From Pseudo-nitzschia pungens (taxonomy: Eukaryota > Bacillariophyta > Bacillariophyceae > Bacillariales > Bacillariaceae): 64,000 nt of DNA. Shown here in pieces: positions 51,397-61,777 of this stretch. The stretch's first letter is position 1. Every line of letters begins with the position of its first letter. Both the position numbers and the translations under genes were made by a program. The notes under the pieces were generated by a model. That model worked only from the letters and a program-made list of their open reading frames with translations. It had not been told where the DNA came from and did no database searches. The DNA lies in NCBI GenBank assembly GCA_037355855.1, contig CM074765.1, forward strand, positions 2,232,001 to 2,296,000. Reading direction: 5' to 3'.

Positions 51397-52777
51397 TTAC
51401 TTCTCCCCTCCAGGGCTATTCCTGCAATAATAGGGATGGATTCTCCTGATGTTAACCCGGTCGGTTACAAAGGGAGCAGTTTCAATTGTTACAGTTCCAT
51501 TGTCATGGGCCTTGAGCACCTTGTAAGGTCCTTGTCGTGGGAAGGATAGTTTTGGAATAATGCCCTTCCTTTCCAGGGTGACATAGTCTCCTTCTTTATA
51601 GACATGGGGGATCCTCTTCTGGTTCTCCCTGATGTTGCTCTTGTGGATACTTTTCTGTTTCCTTGCTTGGATGGCTTCCCAATCCACTGGGAAGTTCACG
51701 GGCATAAACATGTCCCTTCCAAACACCAACTGTGCTGGAGAATACCCCAGAGTAGTGTGGATGGTGCTTCTGATACCGTACGCTGCCTTCATGGTGAATT
51801 CCTCAAAGGGGTCCCTCTCGTGGAGGTCTCTTTTCTCCAGGTTAAAGGACAATAGGCAATCCTTCAGTACTTGGTGGATCCTCTCCAATACAGCATTGGA
51901 TTGTGGGTTCCAAGCCCCACTGGGCTTTCTCTTCATTCCCATGTTTTCACAGAGCTCTTGGAACTCTGCTTTGAACTCACTCCCGCCATCAAAGCGAATT
52001 TCCTTTGGGCACAGATACCTTGCTAGCCAGGTACTGTCCAACAATTGTTGAGTCTCTGCTGCATTTGGGGAGTCCTTCAGGTGAGCCAGTTCAAACCATC
52101 CGGTCACTGGGTCCACCATAGTGAGGACATGAATGTGGTAGTCTTTACCATTCTTGTTGTGGACAGTTGCAGTTCCCTAGAGGTCCACATTGACCCTCTG
52201 CCATTTGGTAACCTCAGCTGTCTTCTCTGGTAGTAGTCCGTACTTTTTCTGGCCACTTTTCTTAAACATTAAACATCTGACACGTGTGGCAGTGCTAAAA
52301 AAGTGCCTGGATGTCCCTCCTCAGGCCTTTCCAGGTGAACACTGAGCGTATGCTCTGTTCCATTCTCTTTTCTCCAGGGTGGACCAACATGGTGTGGTAC
52401 CACTCCATAACCCTTCTTTCCTTGAGTTTGTCAGGAATCAGGATCTTCCCTTCTTTGTGGGTAAGACTGTAACCTTCCACATTTTTGGTGGTTAGTCGTT
52501 TGTCTTTTTCTATAGAGCTCATGATCTGTGTGTCCTTTTGCTGGTAGAACTGAATCATGTCCGGAGCAAGTGGGAATGCATTATTGCCCTGGAATTCCTC
52601 CGGGGATTCTCCAAGTGGGAATAAGAGTTTCTGGAGGTGCTCTTCCTCATCAGCGTAGGTGAGGGGCTTATTTGGTGGTAGCCATTCCAATGTATCTGCC
52701 GGATCATCAGTGATGGCCAGTCATGACAGTGTGTCTGCTGCATCATTGTCTTTGCCAGCAACATGCTTGACTACCGG
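51397..52777 (-). pseudogene. Family-A pol fragment (end of RNase H to integrase), decayed
   Basis: It aligns with 985-2353 in reverse. It has several lesions: a stop where the intact relative has Arg (CGA to TGA near 52725), an inserted codon at KERRVMEWY, a stop and small insertion in the zinc region near 52290, and a TGG to TAG change in the WGP motif near 52180. Integrase motifs FDGGSEF and NPQSNAVLER remain. It is cut at CCGG (52774-52777) by the 9-kb insertion; the next codons of the same gene are at 61778-61965. Confidence 0.9.
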
Positions 52778-52932
52778 AACATTATGGAAAAAAAACTTTT
52801 CTGGAAAATTTCCATTTTCATTCGCATTGTGCGCGCGACTACTCTCAAAAAAATCTTAGGGCAATAAGAACGCCTATTCTATATTTTTAATTATGCTGAG
52901 TGACCATAATTTAACGGTCATGAACCAAAATC

Positions 52933-53219
52933 TTTGTCCTCAAAAAGTGTCCTCAACAATTTTGTCCTCAACAGTCTGTCCTCAACCATTATGTCTTCAA
53001 CAATTATGTCCTCAACGTTTTGTCCTCAACCTCTATGACTTCAACGTTGAGGTTGAGGACAAAACGTTGAGGACATAATTGTTGAGGACATAATTGTTGA
53101 GGACATAATTGTTGAGGACATAATGGTTGAGGACAGACTGTTGAGGACAAAATTGTTGGGGACACGTTTTGAGGACACGTTTTGAGGACATGTTTTGAGG
53201 ACAGTTTTGAGGACACTCT
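52933..53219. repeat. Long hairpin of GAGGACATAATTGTT repeats
   Basis: The left arm is built of TGTCCTCAAC units and the right arm of the complementary GTTGAGGACA units, with the centre near 53040. Spacers match in mirror order (AATTTTG, AGTCTG, CATTATG, AATTATG, GTTTTG). The right arm has extra copies of the 15-bp unit GAGGACATAATTGTT and further GAGGACACGTTTT units. Transcribed, it would form a long double-stranded RNA. Confidence 0.88.
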
Positions 53220-53297
53220 GCGTACTCGTACAGCGGTTAAAGTGGATATTAAAAAAAACACAGCCGTTAAAAATTACATCAATTTTATTGCGCGGAT

Positions 53298-53383
53298 CTG
53301 GGAAACTAAAAATAGTTGTTTTTGGGTTGCGTAATTAATTTTTATTATGTACGTAATTTCTTGTGTAATTAATTAATTAATTA
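53298..53383 (+). repeat. Foldback element, outer part of left arm
   Basis: CTGGGAAACTAAAAATAGTT and GCGTAATTAATTTTTATTAT are mirrored at 61541-61626 (CTATTTTTAGTTTCCCGG and related words). The arm continues after the Stowaway-like insertion at 54135. Confidence 0.78.
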
Positions 53384-54134
53384 CTTCCTCCGTTCCGAAA
53401 TAACTGTGCGATGACCCAAGTGTTTGCGTTCCGAAATAAGTGTTGCTTTGTGTAGAAAATATGTAGAAGGTGTACCAAGAACATCGAAATTATTTTTCTT
53501 CAATTTTTTTTTTCGTGCACTGCACAATTTTCTATAGAACAATCGCGTTTCCAGTACTCAAACGTACAGGATTTTCATGCGCGACGACCGGTGGACCATT
53601 TTCAGTGCTACCAGTAGTATCACTAGCATTATTAGTAGCAGGAACAAAACGAATCGGATTGCGTGCAAAAAACACACTAAAACACACACAAAATTAAATT
53701 AAAACACACACGAACGAAAATAACTAGTGTTATCGCGCAAAATACGAGGATTAATTAATTTTAATTTTAATTAATCGACACGAAAAATAGGCTATCTTTG
53801 GACGATAAACCGAAGACAAGAACTCTCTTCTTGTTTCTATGACCTATACCTGGACAAAAATTCAGTGTCTTAGCTTTCGAAAGAACCTTCCCCGAGGTTC
53901 AAATGCCAGGTGGAACCCTTTCAACCGGTAAAATCACATTTGAAGGGCAAAACGGGCCCTTTTCAAGTCCTAATGAAAGGTAGACCAATAGTGCGAGCCT
54001 ATCAGTGTCTAACCAGGCATAAGGACTTAGTTGAGGAGTGTTTAACCCAAAAAGAACGATTTGAATTGGTTGAAAATTGATTGATAGACAAGCTTGTATG
54101 TGCGAAGCGCACACTTATTTCGGAACGGAGGAAG
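53384..54134. mobile_element. 751-bp element with Stowaway-like TIRs
   Basis: The left end CTTCCTCCGTTCCGAAATAA and the inverted right end are identical for 20 bases, then TGTGCG after one mismatch. TA flanks both ends (53382-53383, 54135-54136). It has no transposase frame. Its interior shows short similarity to the element at 30286-31604 (AACACTCCT.AA..AA near the distal end). It is inserted in the left arm of the foldback element. Confidence 0.9.
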
Positions 54135-54690
54135 TACGTATGATTGCAGTTAATTACGTACGATTGCAGTTAATTATGTACGATTGAACAATTATGTGGA
54201 TTAATTACATAACTATGTGGCTTAAATAGGTAAAGCAGCCAATTTAACGACACAGTAATGATTTAAATAAGCCTTGTATCAATTTGAACTTAAGCCTTGT
54301 ATTAAAGCCTCCAAATTCCTTTAATTTGATGACAAGGACGATGTATACATACGCGCCTTTTAAAGTGCCACTACGACAGAATTCCTACCGGTATCAGCTG
54401 TCCCTAGAACCGGGGGACAGCTGACAAGAATTTTGTAGTAAGGTTAATTACTTGCACTAGCGCCACTTTAAATGGCGCTGACAGCCACTTATTTGTACGT
54501 ACCGTCACGTACGTACAGTACTCAGGACAGAGTGACTTCTAGCGTGGCGGTACCAGTAAAGGCGCCGTTTAAAGTGGTGCTGACAGCCACTTATTCGTAC
54601 GGTACTCAGCTCTAGTGATTAACGGTACCGGTACCAGTAAAGGTGCCGTTTGTATTATCGACGCGTTGCTGCTTGCTGCTGCTTGCTGTC
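54135..54690 (+). repeat. Foldback element, inner part of left arm
   Basis: GATTGCAGTTAATTACGTAC, ATGTGGCTTAAATA and GCGCC.TTTAAAGTG are mirrored on the right between 61293 and 61480. It ends in a CGACGCGTTGCTGCTTGCTG stretch that continues after the LTR element at 61020. Confidence 0.75.
54371..54438 (+). mobile_element. Internally shortened MITE copy
   Basis: CTACGACAGAATTCC...CAGCTGTCCC at the left and GGGACAGCTG...AATTTTGTAG at the right resemble the MITE at 44872, but the central part is deleted (68 bp). It lies in the foldback arm. Confidence 0.78.
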
Positions 54691-55207
54691 TATGAAGATA
54701 TTTCACCTCAATATTATACTAACCGTCGGGGTATGGTCATTGTGTACGATTTGTACTATAACCAGATACCCGGCCCCTGCAGTTAACAAGCGAGCGAGTT
54801 CAGCGAGCGCATCGATCAAGTACAGTACTACAGTGTACAGCGTGTACACTACAGTACTGGTGCTACAGGTGCAAGTAAAGGGTATGGTCAGTACGTAGAA
54901 TTAAGTACTGGACCTACGTGCCCTGACCCTTTACCGACATACGAATCAGCGATACACTTATTCGGAGCTCCATCCGAGCTCTCACTCTTTGGAATACTCT
55001 CAGTTTAAAAAACCCTCTAAAAGAACACATCATGCCCGGCAATGATACTTGACATCTCTAATGTACCTCTAGGGTGGTAACTAGTGTGCTCATGGTATAT
55101 GCAATAGCGCTTGAACAGTATCCTCTGTAGTCTAACCAACTGCTTGCACTCCGTGCTGTACTGTTGTTACTGCTATCCCTGTTTTGCTGACGAGCGAAAT
55201 TATTACA
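54691..55207 (+). repeat. 5' LTR of the non-coding element
   Basis: It begins TATGAAGATATTTCACC and ends GAAATTATTACA. TG at 54693 is the usual LTR start, but the preceding TA is also present at the second copy. It differs from 60503-61019 by A/G at 54710. Confidence 0.92.
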
Positions 55208-58200
55208 GTTTATCAGACCCAAGGTCTCGCCGTTCGGCCGAAAGGCCGGACACATTCAAATCGCCGAAACGCGATAAGAATGCCTTCGACGTCAGGACGC
55301 TGACTAGAGCCTTGAAGAAATCCGAACGCCTGATCTGCGACGGCATCAGGCGATTGATGTAAAAAACGCACATACAGTCGGCCGATCACCGTCTGGCATC
55401 TGAGATCTTGGAAGACGAGCGTCGTACCCGGACGTCTTGTATCCGAGCTTCCTGGATGAAAAAGAACCATCTGCTGGATGTAAAACTCAATCGTCGATAA
55501 GACGATCGACATCGCAGTGCCTCCAGTGGATGTCCGAATGTCTCTTCGGAATCCGCAGTGATGTAAACGGGGACTCGCTGCTGAACAGACAGACCGGGAC
55601 ACTAGGACGAGACCCACGCCAGTGTCTATGAAACAGAGTTGATGGTGGCTCCATCAGCTTCAGCCCGATCAGCAGGAGTAAGTGGGGACCGATTGCTACG
55701 AGTTGTAAGCAATGAACGTGTGGATTGCAGCCAGGTGACGTACAGAGATAACCATCGAGAACCAATCGACGGACTGATTGGATGGTTGATCGTCTAGGGT
55801 TCGAAAGGACTGCCACCGAGAGAGGGCCTCTCGCAATCAGTAACACACAGACCAAATCGATTGGAACATTTTCCGAACGTCTTTTGCCTTGGACAATCGA
55901 CAGACCCTTGGTGATTGCCAATTTCTTCTCGTTTGGATAGGGTATCCATGTATCGAAAGAATTGAAGATTGCAATGGTTGCAATAGAAAATAGAAATGTC
56001 CAGTGACCCTGTTGTGTACAGGCGAGGATAGGATCCGGGGACCCTGTTATTTACAGGGACGGATCGGCCGCAAGGCCTGTATGCCTTGGCATCAAATCTG
56101 AGCGTTAGTGACGTTCGATGGCCGAAAGGCTTGTATGTTTTGGCGGAGAAAGTTCTTCGCTCGAAATGTATGTTTGCAATCAGTATTTGCAAAAAGTATC
56201 TCTGAAACTACCAATATCCTCAACAAGAAGCCCATCTTTGCTCGAGACAGAAGAAAAGGTGTCATCGGTAGTGCCCGAAGACTGACGTACGAGAAAGAAG
56301 AGTGCCCTACGAGCGGAAAACCCCGAAGAAAAGAGAAAGTAGCCTCCCCTGAAGAATTGTCCACCACGATCTCCGTGTACGCTGCTTTCACTGAAAGAAC
56401 AGCGGGGACAATGTGCTATATAGCTTGTCCTTACACTGAAAGCGCTCGATTGACTCAAGGAATCGATTGATAGCCGATAACGTTCACTGATTGCTGTATT
56501 CCCGAGCGACGGATCGATGCCAACGGATCGATGCCAACGGATCGACAGCAACCGGGATTCGAAGCAGGCGGTTGCGAGGATTTGCAGCAGACACTAGACG
56601 CTAGATGCACAGTTTCTTTCCCTGAAGAACAGCGGGGACGATGTGGTATGTTTATTACAGTCCTTGCAGCGAAAGAGCAGCTGCAGCGAACGCGCAGTAG
56701 CGGCGGCAGCAGCAGCAACAAGAGGACAACGTCGATGCCCTCACAAAAGAGAAGCCTACAACAGCTAGTAGAAGAAGAATCAACTGGAGCAAGGGGACAA
56801 GTAGTAGAAGAAGAATCAACTGGAGCAAGGGGACAAGCAAGGGGGTAAGCACAGCCTGGATGCATGACGCTGGAGGAAGAGAACAAGCGCAGCCTAAACG
56901 CATGGCGCTGGAGCAAGGGGACAAGCACAGCTTGACCTCCAGCGCATAGTTGGCGTTAGACAGGGCGCATCAAACTGAAGATGATCCAATGTAAGGAGCA
57001 ACGTACGGAGCAACCTACGGAGCAACGAGACAGAGCTCATGACCTACATGGATGGAGGATTACTGCATGGTAGATACAAAACATAAGGCACAGAGATACG
57101 ACGAAAATATGACCTAGGGCAGGAGCATGTGCTATCTTTCAGGACGCCCAGCAAGAGCCACCGCTGAAGAGCTAGTAAGCAGTGACGCTCTTTGCTGGAC
57201 CTGTATTTCAAGATGACCATCCATCCCATCTGCCGCGAGTACTAGAAGAACAAGCAAGCATTCACCGCATCAGACAGCGGGGACAGAATGGCGTGGTACT
57301 CCTGTCTTCACGATGAATGCCGACGTTAAGTGTTGCAGTGCTGAGATCTGTGGGGACTCGGCCTGTTATGGCGTTTCGCTAGTTGCAAGCGCAACCGCCG
57401 GATTGCTAGGAGCGATCGAACCACTGCTGAAGAGCCAGTAGGCAGTGGATAGCGCATTACAGCAGAAATCAATCAAACCCCAGCACCGACAAAGACCAAG
57501 GATTCACCGCTTCAGCCAGCGGGGACAGATTCGACCGTTCCTGCCTTCACGGCGAATGCCTACGCTACTGTTACGATGCTTGACCTGTGGGGACTCGGCG
57601 GGTTATGGCGTTCCCTGCTATGGACAGCACCAGCAACAATGAATGCCGTTAGGCAATCAGTCAAGAAGAGCATAGGCTTATGCCTAAGGACCTGCTGCGA
57701 CGGAACACGTGTCCCATTACGAGTGTAACGGCGTTGCGCATGGTATCGCGAGTGCGTTACGGGGACATGCCGTGTTACGAGCAAGGTGCTGATCAGACAC
57801 GCTGTTCCATGCTACGAGTGGAACGAAATAAGCACCTGGACAACTGGCACGAGCAGTCGCAAGCCGAGGACAAGTATGCATCGCTTCAGACAGCGGGGAC
57901 AGATTGGAGTGTCTGTCTTCACGATGAATACAAGCAGCGTCGTATGACAGCGCGGCCAAAAGGTATAGCGCTGAGCATCACGAGTGGCCATTACGCTAAG
58001 GCCTGTACATCTGGCACGCAGAGGAACTGTGTGGCCTAGCACCCCTTGGGATGCAAGTGGAGGTCACAAGTGTGGCTAGTATTTGAGCTATATGATACAA
58101 GAATGCAGCGCAACACGGAGCGTTGCAGGAGTATGCATTGCATGTATGAAGCTGCGACGAGACGATCCAACTACGGGAACATGTTAGTCCTTGTTACAGC

Positions 58201-60502
58201 TGGAACGCCCGTATGTTGGACCAATAAGAAGAAGCGCAACAGGCAAGAACCTGAAACACGGGACCAGTGATCAGCGCTCAGACGATTCATTGAAGACTCG
58301 CGGGGACAAAGCTGATGTCATCTTAACCGAGCCTTGCAAGAATTGCGCCCATGTGCAGAGCTGTGACACGCCGTTCCCGTTACAGGTTGGATGTTACGAA
58401 CGGAAACGCAACAGCGTTGCGCATAGCAGAAGATTATAACTAACGATTACGAACAGCGCTAGCATTGTCACGGGGACATTCTGCCCCTGTCACAGGTTAA
58501 ATGCCAGCAGGCTGGAACGGAAGTTGAAGTGTCACTACATGACAACACTTCCTATTACAAGTGCAACAGCGTTGCGCGGAATGGAAGATTGTTATATCAG
58601 CAATAGCATGGAAGTGGATACACAACAGGCAGCTAGGCTAGCGCATGGTGTACGCCTCGCGTAGCAATAATAGCAGTGGCCTCAGGCACCTCGAATGACG
58701 CTGATGGCTACGTCTGATTGAATTGCTACGACCGACTGAATGACTTTGACCGATCGAATGTGTCGATCGGGGACTGAGCCCAGTATTGAAACTGTGGCAG
58801 GATCGAGCGTCTCTGTGTACGGGGACATACTACCGTCCCTTGTTACGAGTGCAGTGAATGTTATCAGAGTTGCACGATGCAGCGAAGCAGTAAACAACTG
58901 CGAATGGCGATTCGTTGAAGACTCGCGGGGACAGAGTAGATGTTACTACGAGCCTTGCAAGAATCGAGCCTGCGTGTATGGAACTGTGACCAGAACGTGA
59001 ATCACAAAGTATTACGGCATTGCGCTTAGACAAGCAGTGCTGATCCTCCAGTTACCGGGACAAGCTGTTTCTGTTACGGGGACATGCTGTCTCTGTTAAA
59101 GGTGGAACGCCACATTGTACAGAACAGAAGAATACGAACATCAACGCTGATTACAATGCGTTACTCTACGGATGACGCTGACGCTGATTGCCACGAGCTT
59201 AATCTACGGACGACGCTGATTACCACGACGACCGACGACTGATTGAATGTATTTCAGTTACTCTACAGATGACGCTGATGCTGATTGCCCCAAGTTACTC
59301 TACGGATGACGCTGATGCTGAATGCCACGACCAATTGAATATATCGATCGGGGATTGAGACCAGCATTGCAAATGTGGCATCGAACTTGTTATGTTTGAT
59401 AACACTACGAGTACAGAACTGCTGTCCCGGGGACAACCAATCGAACAAACCGGTTGAACCCATTACAGGAGCAGCATGGTTTGAGTATTCGATCTACGAA
59501 TCAGGAGCTGCTGCTTGAAAGACAATATTACAGGAGCAGCGTGATTCGTATTGACGGTAACAAGTTAAACGATTGACGACGAGAAGTGACAAGCGATTCC
59601 ATCAAGAACGAGTGGAACAGTACTGACGGTGCTATTCCACGATAGCTTGCTCACGATCGAACCAGTGAACGAATTGCAGGAGCAGCGCGTTTTGGATTTA
59701 TGACGACAGTCAGACAAGCATTTCTACAAAGAACAATGTTTTGGATCTACGATAACAATTGGAGAAGCGTTCCTTGTAACAGTTATACTGTTGTGGGGAC
59801 AGATTGCTCACGATTGGTCGAACGGACGCGGAAGCAGCGTGCTTCGGATCCTAGCATGACACGAGCTGTACAGATTGCGGACAGCTGAATCAACACGAGC
59901 TGTACAGACGGTGGACAGCTGAAACGACCTCTCAGCTGAGCCATGCAACCACGACGAATGCGCTGTATGTAAACAGCAAACGACGAAAGAGCTGTATGCA
60001 GACAGCAACCACTGAAACGGACCGGTATGGTCCAGATGAACTGAAACGACGAATGATTTCTTATAATAGGCTAATAGTCCTGGAATGTGCCAGGATAAGA
60101 TTTGGTGTGTGGGGCAAAAGGCCCTGACAGCCGGACAGTTTTTGAAAGCATGGAGGGCAAAAGGTCTGAAGTGCTGGAACGAGACGTCCACAAACCCCCC
60201 ATTTTTTTTACTATTAGCCGGGCCTCTGTTGTATGTTCGAAGAAACAAGACATGATATTGAAGAAAGCTGCAATATTTGATGCAGTTCGCTCTCTGACAA
60301 GCAGCGCGCATACAAGGTGATCTGTTATGATCCATGCAAGTACCAAGTCTATTTGATTGTGACCATCGGTTTGATCCGGAGATCTTTATTCCGAGGACAC
60401 GAACACGAAGCAATTGCTTTGGATTTGGATTGGTATCTTGTATTACTGTGGTTCTACATGGAGCTACGTACGATGTTGAGTACTGGCATGAATCACGGGG
60501 AC
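55208..60502 (+). ncRNA. Interior of the non-coding element with GGGGAC motifs
   Basis: It has no open frame with protein character. The longest, 60518-59808 on the minus strand, shows no domain and a composition unlike the coding genes here. The + strand carries GGGGAC at 21 places between 56037 and 60502; I saw no GTCCCC. Repeated modules include CAGACAGCGGGGACAG...CTGTCTTCACG at about 57272, 57514 and 57888, and GAAGACTCGCGGGGACA..GAGCCTTGCAAGAAT at about 58291 and 58916. These look like RNA elements rather than codons. Calling it a transcript is inference from the LTR structure. Confidence 0.55.
55235..55248 (+). other. GNRA-tetraloop hairpin in the leader of the non-coding element
   Basis: CGGCC-GAAA-GGCCG forms a five-pair stem with a GAAA loop, 28 bp after the 5' LTR. 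Related hairpins are at 56066-56077 (GGCC-GCAA-GGCC) and 56121-56130 (GCC-GAAA-GGC). Confidence 0.7.
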
Positions 60503-61019
60503 TATGAAGATATTTCACCTCGATATTATACTAACCGTCGGGGTATGGTCATTGTGTACGATTTGTACTATAACCAGATACCCGGCCCCTGCAGTTAACA
60601 AGCGAGCGAGTTCAGCGAGCGCATCGATCAAGTACAGTACTACAGTGTACAGCGTGTACACTACAGTACTGGTGCTACAGGTGCAAGTAAAGGGTATGGT
60701 CAGTACGTAGAATTAAGTACTGGACCTACGTGCCCTGACCCTTTACCGACATACGAATCAGCGATACACTTATTCGGAGCTCCATCCGAGCTCTCACTCT
60801 TTGGAATACTCTCAGTTTAAAAAACCCTCTAAAAGAACACATCATGCCCGGCAATGATACTTGACATCTCTAATGTACCTCTAGGGTGGTAACTAGTGTG
60901 CTCATGGTATATGCAATAGCGCTTGAACAGTATCCTCTGTAGTCTAACCAACTGCTTGCACTCCGTGCTGTACTGTTGTTACTGCTATCCCTGTTTTGCT
61001 GACGAGCGAAATTATTACA
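60503..61019 (+). repeat. 3' LTR of the non-coding element
   Basis: Same length and sequence as 54691-55207 apart from one base. The outer flank TGTC (61020-61023) is the duplicated target. Confidence 0.92.
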
Positions 61020-61626
61020 TGTCCCCCTGCGTTATCGACGCGTTGCTGCTTGCTCTCCCCCCTGTATTATCGACGCATTGCTGCTGTTTGCTGCTTCTTG
61101 CTGCTTGCTGTCCCCCCCCCTGTATTATCGACGCGTTGCTGATTGCTGTCGTCCCCCCTGTATTAATTTTTTTTTCTACATAAATCCCTGTACAATTTGT
61201 ACTGGAAAATCGAATTTTTTGATTGGCTCATTCACTCAGCACCTCTATGTGCTTGCTGCTATTTATTCGTACGGGGCTATCAGCGGCACTTTAGATGGCG
61301 CGTATACCTTATACATATAGTATCTTGGCCTAAGCACTACATCGATAGACTTAAGTAAATTTTTATTATGTTATTAGTTGGCTTATTTGATTATTATATA
61401 AGCCACTTAAGAGCTTAATTGTGAGATCGTACGTAATTAACTGCAATCGTGCGTAATATTTTGTGTAATTAATCAATTAATTACGTACGCAAGCAAGTTT
61501 ATTACGTACGCAAGCAAGTTTATTACGTACGTAATTAATTACTTACGTGAAAAAACTATTTTTAATTAATTACGTAAAAAAACTATTTTTAATTAATTAC
61601 GTAAAAAAACTATTTTTAGTTTCCCG
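61020..61626 (-). repeat. Foldback element, right arm
   Basis: It starts with about four copies of TATTATCGACGCGTTGCTGC separated by C-runs, the array into which the LTR element inserted. Outward it mirrors the left arm and contains three copies of AATTAATTACGTAAAAAAAC and two or three of ACGTACGCAAGCAAGTTTATT. Confidence 0.78.
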
Positions 61627-61777
61627 GTTCCCCCTTTTTAAATTTGAATTATCACGTTCTACGTATTAATACGTAGATCACACGTTGATATATGTAGTAT
61701 GTACAGTAAGTTCATACGTATCATTTTGAAAAAACTTAACCTGTCGCGGTGCGCGCGTTTTTCTATTTCCGACCGCT

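Larger units (their letters stand above)
54691..61019 (+). mobile_element. LTR-bounded non-coding retroelement (LARD-like), 6.3 kb
   Basis: Two 517-bp direct repeats (54691-55207, 60503-61019) differ at one base and flank 5,295 bp without recognisable gag, protease, RT or integrase. A 4-bp duplication TGTC flanks the whole (54687-54690, 61020-61023). Removing the element rejoins the tandem unit GCTGCTTGCTGTCCCCC of the host array. The purine-rich ACGGGGAC precedes the right repeat, as a polypurine tract would on the + strand. After the left repeat comes GTTTATCAGACC, which contains TATCAGA as in Met-tRNA-type primer sites. The form fits a large retrotransposon derivative moved by enzymes of another element. 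The autonomous partner is not visible here. Confidence 0.88.
52778..61777. mobile_element. 9.0-kb composite insertion in family-A pol
   Basis: Removing this block and one copy of CCGG rejoins the pol gene base for base (GGAGTTCCATCCGG then TAGTCAAGCATG, as in 970-1003). Left to right it holds a unique stretch, a long hairpin (52933-53219), a foldback element with arms at 53298-54690 and 61020-61626, a Stowaway-like element, an LTR-flanked non-coding element (54691-61019) and a right tail similar to 3280-3376. I cannot tell whether its outer parts belong to one original element. Confidence 0.8.

Noticed and set aside
52933..53219. CRISPR-like array
   Set aside because: Repeats are 15-bp units without unique spacers and form a hairpin; the genome is eukaryotic.
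53004..53261. Cys-Pro-Gln repeat frame in the hairpin region
   Set aside because: Simple translation of a tandem DNA repeat with both strands open by chance.
59808..60518. Open frame of 236 codons on the minus strand in the non-coding LTR element
   Set aside because: No domain, odd composition (many Cys, His, Ser), runs into the LTR, and repeats of the interior cross it without regard to frame.
54693..61019. Segmental duplication instead of LTRs for the 517-bp repeats
   Set aside because: The TGTC duplication, exact repair of the host array on removal, and the purine tract before the right repeat all fit integration better.
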